Source of the DNA: Candidatus Omnitrophota bacterium
GTDB taxonomy: Bacteria; Omnitrophota; Gorgyraeia; Gygaellales; Profunditerraquicolaceae
Direction of reading: 5' to 3'
Assembly: GCA_023229385.1 (NCBI GenBank)
Contig: JALNZI010000016.1
Coordinates: 1-27,899 of the forward strand
DNA length: 27,899 bases
Shown: positions 8,240-15,889 of the stretch, piece by piece
Numbering within the stretch: position 1 is the stretch's first letter
Layout: each line of letters begins with the position of its first letter
Notes under the pieces: model-generated
Told to the model about the DNA's origin: nothing
The model's database searches: none
The model's input: only the letters and a program-made list of their open reading frames with translations
Translations under genes and position numbers: made by a program

Positions 8240-11083
8240 TTAAAACTTGCGGCGGTAATAAGCGCGGATAATATGCTGGGTATCTAGGGTAAGCATGCTG
8301 CCGCCATAGGGATCCAAGGAAGAAATATTACCGATAGAGCTGGTATCTCCTACCCCGTACTCCAGGCTGAATTCATCATCTTTTGACGGCATATACCTGA
8401 ACTCGCTGAAAAAGTTATGATGGCCTACAATACCATCTGTAAGAACATAATCTGTACCATTATAAACAAGATCTTTACACCGGGAATAAATATATTTAAA
8501 TGACATGCCGATTTTTTCGGTTGGCATATAGGTAACTTCCATTCCCATGTGGTTCATATTATCATTAATTAAAGAAGCGGTTTCGTATTCATTGCGCGTA
8601 TAATCCAAATAAATCTCCATATTCTTCATCGGGACGATCCGTAAACCTGTCTTAAAAACATTATAAAAATCATAGGGAGCCTGGGGGAAAATCCCCTGGC
8701 CGTAAAGAAACGGGTTAACCGAGCTGTAATAATTCCCGTTTTGATAATAACGCCCATACAAAGACGTATCATCCCTTAGAACATTTTGGGGAAAATTGCC
8801 GTAGGCTAATGTATAATCATTTGTGCGCTCATATACACCATTTAAACTCAACCAGTCGAAGAAATCATAATTTAAGCCCAAAGATCCTGTTTTAATCGAA
8901 GGATCCTCGCCGTCAGGAACAGCGGCATTTGTAAAAAACTCTCCAGTTGAGCCATCGTAGATATATGGATCTATTCCACCTACAGTATCAGGCATTTTCT
9001 GGTAGATACCTAAAGCCTTGGCGGTTAATTTATCAGTTAGCTTTAATGTTGCTTCATCGCGTACGGTATTTTCCACGAATTTACCGCTGGTATTATGCAC
9101 GTTATGCATATCAAAAAGATTATAAAACCTATCCTCCAAAAAAGTCTCGATACGAAAACCAAAGGTATTCCTGCCGGCATCAATTCCATCACCAATACGC
9201 GAAGAATTAAGTTCATCCCAATTAGTTTTAGATCCGTTTAAACCCTGTGAATAATAATCCATGGGCTTACGAAAATGGATATGCCTTGACCAAAAAACAT
9301 CCTGGCGGGTATTGTGAAAATCCGAAAGAGCGGAATCAAATCCCTTGTCCATCCGGCTGGCGTAAAATTTGCTCTTAACCAAGAATGTTTCATCTTTAGC
9401 CAGCGCTATTTCGTCATAGCCATATTTTAAATCCATAATGCTTTGCTGGGGATAACGTGTAATAAAAGAAAAATAATACGCGTTGCCGCGCGATTCTGTT
9501 TCATAAGTCGAATTAGTCATATCATAATTTGATTTAGAAGTAAGGATTTCGGCTTGAGCCTTAAAACCATCAACAATCTCATATCCTAAATCAACACCGC
9601 CTACAAAATTCTGGCTATCCAGTTTTTGCGGATCAGTTTTATAGCCTAACCGGGAAGTAAAGGTACCACCCAGCATAAAATTATCCGAAAAATGGTGTTT
9701 AAGGCGGCTAGCAGTAATCAAGTTATCCATTTGATCATAATCCTGCCAGAGATGTTTTGGAGTGGCTACCGTAGTATCAAAGGTAGTGGTTTCTTCCGGC
9801 TGGAAATTAAAAGAAAAACCGCGCAAGGCAGTTAAATATTTACCGGTACTGTCTTTAGATATAAAGGAAAGCGAATCATCCCAGGAACCTTTTGTAAAAC
9901 TACCTGGCGATGTACCAGAATGATACACTCCTGGAGTATACATACGTAACCATTTACTATCCTTCCACCATATCCCATGATTACTTATGTTTAAAGGATC
10001 ATCGGAAGAATAAGCCTGATCCTGATAACCCATTGGAAAAGCGCGAAACTTAACCGTATCATTAGTATAATCCAGCCATAATTCGCGTATGGGCTGAAAA
10101 GTAGTGTTTAGTTTCGATTCGGGAATAGTATAACCTGAAATTGTAGCAGCAGTAGTCTTGCCGTCTTTTAATTTCAACTCAGGGATATTGAGAGCGGTAC
10201 CATTATCAAGACTGTAAAACGTATGATTAAGGACATATCCTGTGTTTGCCCAAGAATACAGCTGGATATCTGCGGTATCAGAACCATTGCTCACCGTCAT
10301 CTTACTGCTCTTACCCGTAAAGCTCCATGGGTCTACAGTAAGATTGGTATGGAAATTAAACCCTTGCTCATTTTCAGTATCTAAATTAACGCTAAGTGAA
10401 TCATAAATGGCAGGATCGTAAGTATTGAAACCGCGGTTAAACCCATCGTACGAAGTCATCCGCCAACTAAAGAATTTTTCATTTAGATCAAAGTTGGCGC
10501 GCTTCCAAATAAAATCATTAGGAGTAACACCGAAGCTTACCTGCATTTCTCCGCTTATTCTTAATGGCCCGGCTTTTATCCCCTTTTTCTTATCATCCTT
10601 CTTTACATTTTTATCTGACGAATCCTTAGAGGCAGCATAAGGAGTAATCCAGGTTGGCTCTGCGCTCTTTAAATTATTAAGCGCCTGGTCCATAGCCTCT
10701 TCTTTTGATAAAGTTGGACCTTTCTGCTGCGCAGAGACAGCCAGCTGTTCTGCGGGTTTAACCGGCGCAGGAGATTTAACAGTTACGGAAGGTTTAACAG
10801 GTACAGACGGCTTAACAGTAGCAGGTTCTTCCCGGTAACGCATTTCACCGTTAAATATCTTATTGATGTAATCTTTGGCTTGCCGATTATTCGGATCAAT
10901 CGAAAGGACTTTGGTAAATTCCGAAAGGGCATCATCAACTTTGCCTTGGATATAGTAAGTCTTACCTATTTCGCAAAGATAGTCTACTTCCATACTTTGG
11001 CCAAAGGCTGGAGTGAAATTTAAAAAAATAAGCGCTAAAGAAACTAGCGCCATAGTTTTATATAAAAAAGGCTGTTTAATCAT
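8240..11083 (-). CDS. Outer membrane beta-barrel protein with N-terminal TPR and proline-rich linker
   Basis: I do not recognise a named family. The 947-residue protein begins with a signal peptide (basic residues, hydrophobic ALVSLALIFLNF, probable cleavage after AFG at 28). One or two TPR-like helices follow (about 34-72, with GKVDDALSEFTKVLSIDPNN). Next is a Pro/Val/Lys-rich linker with repeated VKPS/VKP units (about 90-110), then a Lys/Asp-rich stretch (153-170). From about 172 to the end is a long stretch of alternating polar and hydrophobic segments rich in Tyr, Phe, Trp and Asp, ending in RAYYRRKF. A terminal Phe with alternating aromatic residues is the usual BAM-recognised C-terminus of outer membrane barrels. 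The likely role is a porin-like or surface barrel anchored to periplasmic partners through the TPR. Monocistronic, with its own promoter and almost no leader. Barrel and export are confident; function is unknown. Confidence 0.8.
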   Translation of the reverse strand: MIKQPFLYKTMALVSLALIFLNFTPAFGQSMEVDYLCEIGKTYYIQGKVDDALSEFTKVLSIDPNNRQAKDYINKIFNGEMRYREEPATVKPSVPVKPSVTVKSPAPVKPAEQLAVSAQQKGPTLSKEEAMDQALNNLKSAEPTWITPYAASKDSSDKNVKKDDKKKGIKAGPLRISGEMQVSFGVTPNDFIWKRANFDLNEKFFSWRMTSYDGFNRGFNTYDPAIYDSLSVNLDTENEQGFNFHTNLTVDPWSFTGKSSKMTVSNGSDTADIQLYSWANTGYVLNHTFYSLDNGTALNIPELKLKDGKTTAATISGYTIPESKLNTTFQPIRELWLDYTNDTVKFRAFPMGYQDQAYSSDDPLNISNHGIWWKDSKWLRMYTPGVYHSGTSPGSFTKGSWDDSLSFISKDSTGKYLTALRGFSFNFQPEETTTFDTTVATPKHLWQDYDQMDNLITASRLKHHFSDNFMLGGTFTSRLGYKTDPQKLDSQNFVGGVDLGYEIVDGFKAQAEILTSKSNYDMTNSTYETESRGNAYYFSFITRYPQQSIMDLKYGYDEIALAKDETFLVKSKFYASRMDKGFDSALSDFHNTRQDVFWSRHIHFRKPMDYYSQGLNGSKTNWDELNSSRIGDGIDAGRNTFGFRIETFLEDRFYNLFDMHNVHNTSGKFVENTVRDEATLKLTDKLTAKALGIYQKMPDTVGGIDPYIYDGSTGEFFTNAAVPDGEDPSIKTGSLGLNYDFFDWLSLNGVYERTNDYTLAYGNFPQNVLRDDTSLYGRYYQNGNYYSSVNPFLYGQGIFPQAPYDFYNVFKTGLRIVPMKNMEIYLDYTRNEYETASLINDNMNHMGMEVTYMPTEKIGMSFKYIYSRCKDLVYNGTDYVLTDGIVGHHNFFSEFRYMPSKDDEFSLEYGVGDTSSIGNISSLDPYGGSMLTLDTQHIIRAYYRRKF

Positions 11084-11093
11084 AGTTGTAAAT

Positions 11094-11121
11094 ATTATAT
11101 ATAAAACTTAGTTTATGTCAA
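11094..11121 (-). promoter_or_regulatory. Consensus sigma70 promoter of the barrel gene, giving a near-leaderless mRNA
   Basis: On the minus strand: TTGACA (11121-11116), 16-base spacer, TATAAT (11099-11094), perfect in both hexamers. The expected start is near 11087, only about 4 bases before the ATG at 11083-11081. The -35 box directly abuts the T-run of the terminator of the upstream 112-residue gene. Confidence 0.8.
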
Positions 11122-11155
11122 TAAAAAAACCAGGTAATTTTTATTACCTGGTTTT
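11122..11155 (-). terminator. Intrinsic terminator of the 112-residue gene
   Basis: A perfect 13-bp stem (11126-11138 with 11143-11155) around a TTTT/AAAA loop; the arm is AAAACCAGGTAAT. On the minus strand it is followed by a run of T (7 counting the end of the stem), a textbook intrinsic terminator 23 bases past the stop codon at 11178. The stem is symmetric, so weak termination in the other direction is possible. Confidence 0.9.
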
Positions 11156-11177
11156 AAACCTGAATTTAACTTATTAA

Positions 11178-11516
11178 TTAGCCGATTTGTTCGCTTATTT
11201 TTTCAATGGCGGTAAGCCGGATACTTAATGTATGCACAAAAACAATCAGAAAAAGTTTGCCCTTATTTACCGCAAGCAGGCTTCCCTTGATCTTGCAGAA
11301 GAAATGCTCGCATTTCTGCCGGGTATTTCTTTCTTTCAAAACATAAAGATACGGAGCAGGTTTCTCTGTATCGGCTTTTTCAACCTGGCGCACCATGCAG
11401 GCAAAATGCCGGCGGACTACGCTGTGTACGCCCTCTTTATCAGTTATCTCAGAACTGGCGATCACCCTGCGGCTTCTGTCGGCTGAAGTTAAATTTTTAT
11501 AAAGTAAATCTCGCAT
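11178..11516 (-). CDS. Unrecognised 112-residue protein with structured mRNA leader
   Basis: I do not recognise this protein. It starts MRDLLYKNLTSADRSRRVI, is basic and soluble-looking, and has no signal peptide or convincing membrane helix (the C-terminal LFLIVFVHTLSI is a short hydrophobic strand). It has four cysteines or cysteine neighbourhoods (FACMV, KCEHFFCKI) without a clear metal-site spacing. Basic clusters (RSRR, VVRRHF, KERNTRQK) would suit nucleic acid or ribosome contact, but that is speculation. Support for it being real: a good ribosome site (GGGAG, 3 bases before the ATG) with the same GGAGAATATG context as gatC, its own promoter, and a strong terminator right after the stop codon. 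It stands alone between two terminators. A + strand frame overlaps it but has no ribosome site or promoter. Confidence 0.75.
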   Translation of the reverse strand: MRDLLYKNLTSADRSRRVIASSEITDKEGVHSVVRRHFACMVRQVEKADTEKPAPYLYVLKERNTRQKCEHFFCKIKGSLLAVNKGKLFLIVFVHTLSIRLTAIEKISEQIG

Positions 11517-11599
11517 ATTCTCCCTAAATCCAGCTGGGCTGCTTTAACCGGCAACCCAGCTGCCCTCTTATTGGCTAGTGGGGTTATTAAACCTCCACA
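11517..11599 (-). promoter_or_regulatory. Structured 5' leader with two hairpins, possible cis-regulatory RNA
   Basis: From the predicted start near 11599 the minus-strand RNA folds at once into hairpin 1 (11598-11578: GTGG, bulged A, GGTT, loop TAAT, AACC, CCAC). An 8-11 bp hairpin 2 follows (11562-11531: CAGCTGGG, T, TGC, eight-base loop CGGTTAAA, GCA, G, CCCAGCTG). The last 14 bases before the ATG hold the GGGAG ribosome site. I could not match it to a known riboswitch class. It could be a protein- or ligand-binding leader, or simply a stabilising 5' structure. Confidence 0.5.
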
Positions 11600-11605
11600 C
11601 AGCTA

Positions 11606-11634
11606 ATTATGCAACCAAAAGAAGGCCGTTTCAA
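11606..11634 (-). promoter_or_regulatory. Candidate promoter of the 112-residue gene, overlapping a terminator
   Basis: On the minus strand: TTGAAA (11634-11629), 17-base spacer, CATAAT (11611-11606). The -35 box is part of the loop and 3' arm of the plsY terminator hairpin. The predicted start near 11599 coincides with the foot of the leader hairpin, which supports it. Confidence 0.55.
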
Positions 11635-11648
11635 TAGGAAACGGCCTT
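11622..11648 (-). terminator. Intrinsic terminator after plsY
   Basis: A perfect 11-bp stem AAGGCCGTTTC/GAAACGGCCTT (11622-11632 with 11638-11648) with a 5-base loop. On the minus strand it is followed by CTTTTGG, a modest T-run. It lies 36 bases after the plsY stop codon and closes the long operon. Confidence 0.75.
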
Positions 11649-11684
11649 AAAAAGAAAGCGCTTGCTTATTTTACCGACGAGAAA

Positions 11685-12323
11685 CTATTTTTTGGGTTTG
11701 TTGAAATAAAGACGGGGCTCTTTACCTTGGAATATTCTTAAAAGATTGGATTTATGGCGGATAACCACAAAAACACAAAGAATAAGGCTAACCGCCGCCA
11801 AGATAGTCGACTGCTTAAACATTACGACAGAAACCGGAAGAGCTATTGCTGCCACAATAGAAGCTAAGGATACTATTCGCCAGATCAAAAAAACAACTAA
11901 CCAGGTTATTATTAGAATGCCGATCACTACGCCTAATCCGGGTAATTTTAACGCCAGCCCAAGCAATACGCCAAAACTAGTTGCTATACCTTTTCCACCT
12001 TTAAACTTTAAGAATATTGTCCAGTTATGTCCACAGATGGAACATAACCCCATGATAATACGTAAGTTATGCTCCTGCCATAGAATAGGTTTACTCCTAA
12101 AATAATCCCCAAGAAAAACAACTACAATAAAACCTTTCAGGATATCTAATAATAAGACCGTAATCCCCAGCCTTTTTCCCAAAGCACGCATTGCATTGGT
12201 CGCACCGATATTGCCGGATCCAACCTTACGAATATCAATCCCTTTGGCTCTTCCGAAAAGATAAGCTGTGGGAATTGAACCTAATAAATAGCTAGCTATT
12301 AATGCGACGGCTGTCCAAAGCAT
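11685..12323 (-). CDS. plsY: Acyl-phosphate:glycerol-3-phosphate acyltransferase
   Basis: Integral inner-membrane enzyme that makes 1-acyl-glycerol-3-phosphate from acyl-phosphate, the first step of phospholipid synthesis. The N-terminal block LLGSIPTAYLFGR (14-26) and the glycerol-3-phosphate loop VGSGNIGATNAMRALGK are diagnostic. Further family motifs are GHNWTIFLKFKGGKGIATSFG and several hydrophobic helices (about seven). At 212 residues it has the normal length. The start overlaps the end of pgsA by 32 bases and has no clear ribosome site, so translation is probably coupled. Last gene of the array, followed by a terminator. Pairing with pgsA puts two phospholipid steps together. Confidence 0.96.
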   Translation of the reverse strand: MLWTAVALIASYLLGSIPTAYLFGRAKGIDIRKVGSGNIGATNAMRALGKRLGITVLLLDILKGFIVVVFLGDYFRSKPILWQEHNLRIIMGLCSICGHNWTIFLKFKGGKGIATSFGVLLGLALKLPGLGVVIGILIITWLVVFLIWRIVSLASIVAAIALPVSVVMFKQSTILAAVSLILCVFVVIRHKSNLLRIFQGKEPRLYFNKPKK

Positions 12324-12855
12324 ATAAAATTTTAAACCCTCTTTTCACGTAATCAATCCCGGAAACAACGGTAAAGATTACCGCAATCCACCATATAAAA
12401 ACAGCCTGCTTATATTGCAGTAAAACGCAAAGCACTGAAAGCATTTGAAATGTAGTTGTAAGCTTCCCCCATTTCGTAGGATACACATCCAGTGATTGTT
12501 TAACCATATATATAACCACTGCCCCTATAATAATAATCACATCGCGCGATATCACAATAAAACTTACCCAAAGCGGGAATTCTAATGCCAACCTGCTTAT
12601 CGGAGATAAAAATATAAAAGCACTCATTAGTAAAAGCTTATCCCCTAGAGGATCCAGAATTAATCCTGCTTTTGATTGCAACTTAGCCCTTCGGGCAATA
12701 AAACCATCCAGGCCATCGGAAATTGCGCCAAGGATAAATATAACTAAGGCCAGGATTCTTAAAAATTGTTTCTCCGGAGTATAGTACACAAGGCAGGCAA
12801 TAAAAAACGGAACGCTTAAAATACGAAAGGTGGAAATTTTATTCGCTATATTCAT
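12292..12855 (-). CDS. pgsA: CDP-diacylglycerol-glycerol-3-phosphate 3-phosphatidyltransferase
   Basis: Membrane enzyme making phosphatidylglycerol phosphate from CDP-diacylglycerol. The CDP-alcohol phosphotransferase motif is complete with exact spacing: D50-G51, A54-R55, G64, D68 and D72, in DGLDGFIARRAKLQSKAG followed by LILDPLGDK. The protein is hydrophobic with about five helices and begins MNIANKISTFRILSVPF, which is the typical PgsA start. I use the ATG at 12855 (187 residues) because it forms an ATGA overlap with the lepB stop. A longer frame to 12885 would add ten residues and overlap lepB more. Substrate assignment over other CDP-alcohol transferases rests on the typical N-terminus and the plsY neighbour. 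Confidence 0.9.
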   Translation of the reverse strand: MNIANKISTFRILSVPFFIACLVYYTPEKQFLRILALVIFILGAISDGLDGFIARRAKLQSKAGLILDPLGDKLLLMSAFIFLSPISRLALEFPLWVSFIVISRDVIIIIGAVVIYMVKQSLDVYPTKWGKLTTTFQMLSVLCVLLQYKQAVFIWWIAVIFTVVSGIDYVKRGFKILYALDSRRINS

Positions 12856-13439
12856 TTTATTAACTTTATGCGGTGCAGCGGCCAATAAACTATCAAGGCC
12901 TTACCAAGTATACTTTCTTTCGGCACAAACCCCCAATAACGGCTGTCTTTAGAAGTAACAGAATTATCACCTAAAACAAAATAGCTATCTGCTGGCACGA
13001 CAATCTTCTGCCCCTCAGCAGAAAACTCCCCGCGGTTATAATAATATATTTGCTTAAAAATAGGATCATTAGCCGGCTGGTCATTAATATAAATTGACCC
13101 TCCTTTAATCTCAACTGTTTCACCGGGCAGGCCAACCAACCTTTTAATAAAATCCTTTTTCTTGTCTTCAGGATAAACAAAAACTATTACATCCCCTCTT
13201 TTAGGCTGTCTTAACGCCGGCAGGTAGAAATTAGTCAGCGGCACCTTAGCACCGTAAATAAACTTATTTACAAATATCAAATCACCTTCCTGTAAAGTCA
13301 TCCGCATAGAACCAGTAGGTATTTTATATGCCTGGATAAAAAACATCCGGATAACCAGGGATAACAGGAAAGCAATGATAATTGATTCTGTCCAATCGCG
13401 TAATACGGATTTCTTTACGGGCTTCTTTTTGGAACTCAT
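12852..13439 (-). CDS. lepB: Signal peptidase I
   Basis: Inner-membrane Ser-Lys protease that removes signal peptides from exported proteins. One N-terminal membrane helix (about 19-36) precedes the catalytic region. Nucleophile Ser44 lies in KIPTGSMRMTLQEGD and general base Lys99 in DFIKRLVGLPGE. The 55-residue spacing equals that of E. coli LepB (S91/K146). The box E sequence LGDNSVTSKDSRYWG is present at 156-170. The box B segment reads SMRMTL where most homologues have SMxPTL, so a normally conserved proline is Met. At 195 residues it is a short form like Gram-positive SipS types. It overlaps lepA by 4 bases (ATGA). The lepA-lepB order is the same as in E. coli. Confidence 0.96.
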   Translation of the reverse strand: MSSKKKPVKKSVLRDWTESIIIAFLLSLVIRMFFIQAYKIPTGSMRMTLQEGDLIFVNKFIYGAKVPLTNFYLPALRQPKRGDVIVFVYPEDKKKDFIKRLVGLPGETVEIKGGSIYINDQPANDPIFKQIYYYNRGEFSAEGQKIVVPADSYFVLGDNSVTSKDSRYWGFVPKESILGKALIVYWPLHRIKLIK

Positions 13440-15235
13440 ATTTTTAATACCTCCAGAAATGCCTCTTGGGGGATCTCTACTTTACCAAACTGCTTAAGCC
13501 GTTTCTTTCCTTTTCTTTGTGTTTCCCAAAGTTTGCGTTTACGGGTAATGTCTCCTCCAGAGCATTTACTTGTAGCATGCTTACCAACCGGACGCACCTT
13601 TTCAGAAGCTAAAATCTGGCTGCCTATTGCCGCCTGAATAACCACTTCAAACAACTGGCGGGGAATCAATTCCTTTAACTTACCCACTAAAAGATGGGCC
13701 CGCGAAGTAGCCTTATCTTTAAACATCAGGGATGAAAAAGCATCGCAAACCTGCCCGTTTAAGAGTATGTCCAATTTTACTAATTTTGTAGCCAAGTACT
13801 CTTTGAACTCATAGTCCATTGAACCATACCCGCGGGTAATTGATTTAACCCGGTCATAGAAATCAACGATTATTTCAGACAAGGGAATTTGAAAGATCAC
13901 CTTTACCCGGTCTTCACTCAGGTATTCATTGGAAACGAATATTCCCCTGCGGGATTTAGTAAAATCACAAACGGCCTCAATAGATTCCACGGGCACAATC
14001 ATTAAAAGACTGGCATAGGGCTCCTGGGCCTCGGCTATATCCTGTGAAGCGGAAAGCTTAGCCGGCGTATCAACCTCGATGAGCTGCCCGTCTTTTGTTT
14101 TTATACGATAAACTACATTCGGAACAGTGAGGATAAGATTTAAATTATATTCCCGTTCCAGCCGCTCCTGGACGATCTCCATATGCAAAAGCCCCAGGAA
14201 ACCGCAACGAAAACCCGTGCCGAATGACTGGGAATTCTCCGGCTCAAAAACAAAAGAGGCATCCGATAGTTTTAATTTATCCATGGCATCGCGTAATTCA
14301 GGAAAATCAGCCGGATTAACCGGGTAAATGCCGCAAAAAACCAGGGGTTTGACTGTGCGGTAACCCGGCAAGGCCTCAGAACAGGGATTTTTAGGATCCG
14401 TGATTGTATCTCCAATAATTACCTCCCGGGGATCACGCATATTGGCAGTGAAATAGCCAACCTCTCCACAGCTTAAAGAATCCACGGCAGAATATTTCAA
14501 ATCCTTAAAAACACCCAGTTCCTCAATTTTATAAACCTTGCCAGTATGAAACATCTTCAAATTAGTTTTCGGGGTAATCAAACCATCTATAACCTTCACA
14601 AAAACAACCACTCCCTTAAAAGAATCGAAACGGCAATCGAAGATTAAGGCTTTAAGCGCTCCATTAGATTGGCCGTCAGGACAAGGAATAGTCTCAACTA
14701 TTCTATCCAGTATTTCAATAACCCCCCGGCCCTCTTTTGCCGAAGCCAGGATAATTTCCTCTTCTTTAAAACCGAGAACAGTTTCTACCTGCGCCTTAAC
14801 CCGTTCTACATCCGCAGAAATCAAATCAACTTTGTTAATCACCGGAATAACCTGGAGGTTATTTTCCAAGGCCAGATAGTAATTACCTACGGTTTGCGCT
14901 TCGATACCCTGACCGGCATCCACCACCAGTATCGCCCCTTCGCAAGCAGCTAAAGATTTAGAAACTTCATACGTAAAATCCACATGTCCCGGAGTATCAA
15001 TCAGATTTAAGATATATTCCTTATTAAACTTCTTGGAAAAATAATTCAACCTGACCATGGAAGCTTTTATGGTAATGCCGCGTTCCTTTTCCAGCTCCAT
15101 ATCATCAAGAAGTTGATCCCCCTTATGCCGAATATCCACGGCTCCGGTTAATTCCAATATCCGGTCAGCCAAAGTGGATTTACCGTGGTCAATATGGGCG
15201 ATAATAGAAAAATTTCTCAGTAGCGATCTATCCAT
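13436..15235 (-). CDS. lepA: Elongation factor 4 (LepA), ribosome back-translocase GTPase
   Basis: Translational GTPase. The G motifs are intact: G1 AHIDHGKST (13-21), the G2 region GITIKA (53-58), G3 DTPGHVDF (80-87) and G4 NKVD (134-137). The protein continues through domains II, III and V-like and ends in the LepA-specific C-terminal domain (VGKHATSKCSGGDITRKRKL, then KQFGKVEIPQEAFLEVLKI). The length of 599 is exactly typical. The ATG follows the cmk stop codon directly (TAA then ATG). It acts on stalled or mis-translocated ribosomes and in 30S assembly. Confidence 0.98.
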   Translation of the reverse strand: MDRSLLRNFSIIAHIDHGKSTLADRILELTGAVDIRHKGDQLLDDMELEKERGITIKASMVRLNYFSKKFNKEYILNLIDTPGHVDFTYEVSKSLAACEGAILVVDAGQGIEAQTVGNYYLALENNLQVIPVINKVDLISADVERVKAQVETVLGFKEEEIILASAKEGRGVIEILDRIVETIPCPDGQSNGALKALIFDCRFDSFKGVVVFVKVIDGLITPKTNLKMFHTGKVYKIEELGVFKDLKYSAVDSLSCGEVGYFTANMRDPREVIIGDTITDPKNPCSEALPGYRTVKPLVFCGIYPVNPADFPELRDAMDKLKLSDASFVFEPENSQSFGTGFRCGFLGLLHMEIVQERLEREYNLNLILTVPNVVYRIKTKDGQLIEVDTPAKLSASQDIAEAQEPYASLLMIVPVESIEAVCDFTKSRRGIFVSNEYLSEDRVKVIFQIPLSEIIVDFYDRVKSITRGYGSMDYEFKEYLATKLVKLDILLNGQVCDAFSSLMFKDKATSRAHLLVGKLKELIPRQLFEVVIQAAIGSQILASEKVRPVGKHATSKCSGGDITRKRKLWETQRKGKKRLKQFGKVEIPQEAFLEVLKI

Positions 15236-15889
15236 TTATTTGCACAACTCCAGCATTTTTTCTACCACGCCTTCTATGGAAAGTTCTGTGGTATCGATAT
15301 AAATTGCATCTTCCGCTTTACGTAAAGGAGAAACCTCACGGGTAGAATCGATCTTATCGCGGTTAGAAAGATCTTTAGCCACATCAACTTCCGCCACATT
15401 CTGGTTCAATCCTTTTAATTCTTTAAAACGCCGGTTTACGCGCACCTCGGCAGAGGCATCAATAAAAAACTTTTTTTCGGCATTAGGAAAAACTACCGTA
15501 CCGATATCTCTGCCCTCTAAAACGCAATCACCCTTTTTCCCAAGTTCTCTTTGCATTTTAACCAATACCTGCCTTACCCCTTTAATCTTAGAAACATCAG
15601 AAACATATTGCGTAATCCTTGGCCGACGTATCTCTAAAGATACATCTTTCCCATCGAGAAAAATGCTCAATGAACCATCGGGATTGCTGCGCAAATCTAT
15701 AATAGTCTTTAAGGCAAGGTCGTTGATTTTACGCTCGTCATAAATATCAACATTATTATCCAGGGCCTTCAAAGTTAAAGCCCGGTACATTGCCCCGGTA
15801 TCTATATAAAGAAAGTCCAGCCTTTTGGCTAAGATTTTGGCTACAGTACTTTTTCCAGCCCCGGCCGGTCCATCAATAGCAACAATCAT
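15236..15889 (-). CDS. cmk: Cytidylate kinase
   Basis: Phosphorylates CMP/dCMP with ATP. The P-loop GPAGAGKST is at residues 7-15 (MIVAIDGPAGAGKSTVAKIL). It is followed by DTGAMYRALTLKAL (31-44) and later GRDIGTVVFPNAEKKFFIDASAEVR, with DKIDSTREVSPLRKA near the end, all standard Cmk blocks. The length of 217 is normal. The ATG overlaps the tyrA stop by 4 bases. In many bacteria aroA lies between tyrA and cmk; here it does not. Confidence 0.97.
   Translation of the reverse strand: MIVAIDGPAGAGKSTVAKILAKRLDFLYIDTGAMYRALTLKALDNNVDIYDERKINDLALKTIIDLRSNPDGSLSIFLDGKDVSLEIRRPRITQYVSDVSKIKGVRQVLVKMQRELGKKGDCVLEGRDIGTVVFPNAEKKFFIDASAEVRVNRRFKELKGLNQNVAEVDVAKDLSNRDKIDSTREVSPLRKAEDAIYIDTTELSIEGVVEKMLELCK

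Noticed and set aside
10740..10830. DNA tandem repeat in the barrel gene
   Set aside because: The VKP repeats are short, imperfect and coding; they reflect a proline-rich linker rather than a separate repeat element.
11232..11486. 84-codon plus-strand frame opposite the 112-residue gene
   Set aside because: No ribosome site, promoter or terminator, whereas the minus-strand frame has all three.
11517..11599. c-di-GMP-I or fluoride riboswitch in the leader
   Set aside because: Two hairpins are present, but the conserved bases of those classes (for example CACGCACAGGGCAAACC or the fluoride core) are not, and the gene is not a typical target.
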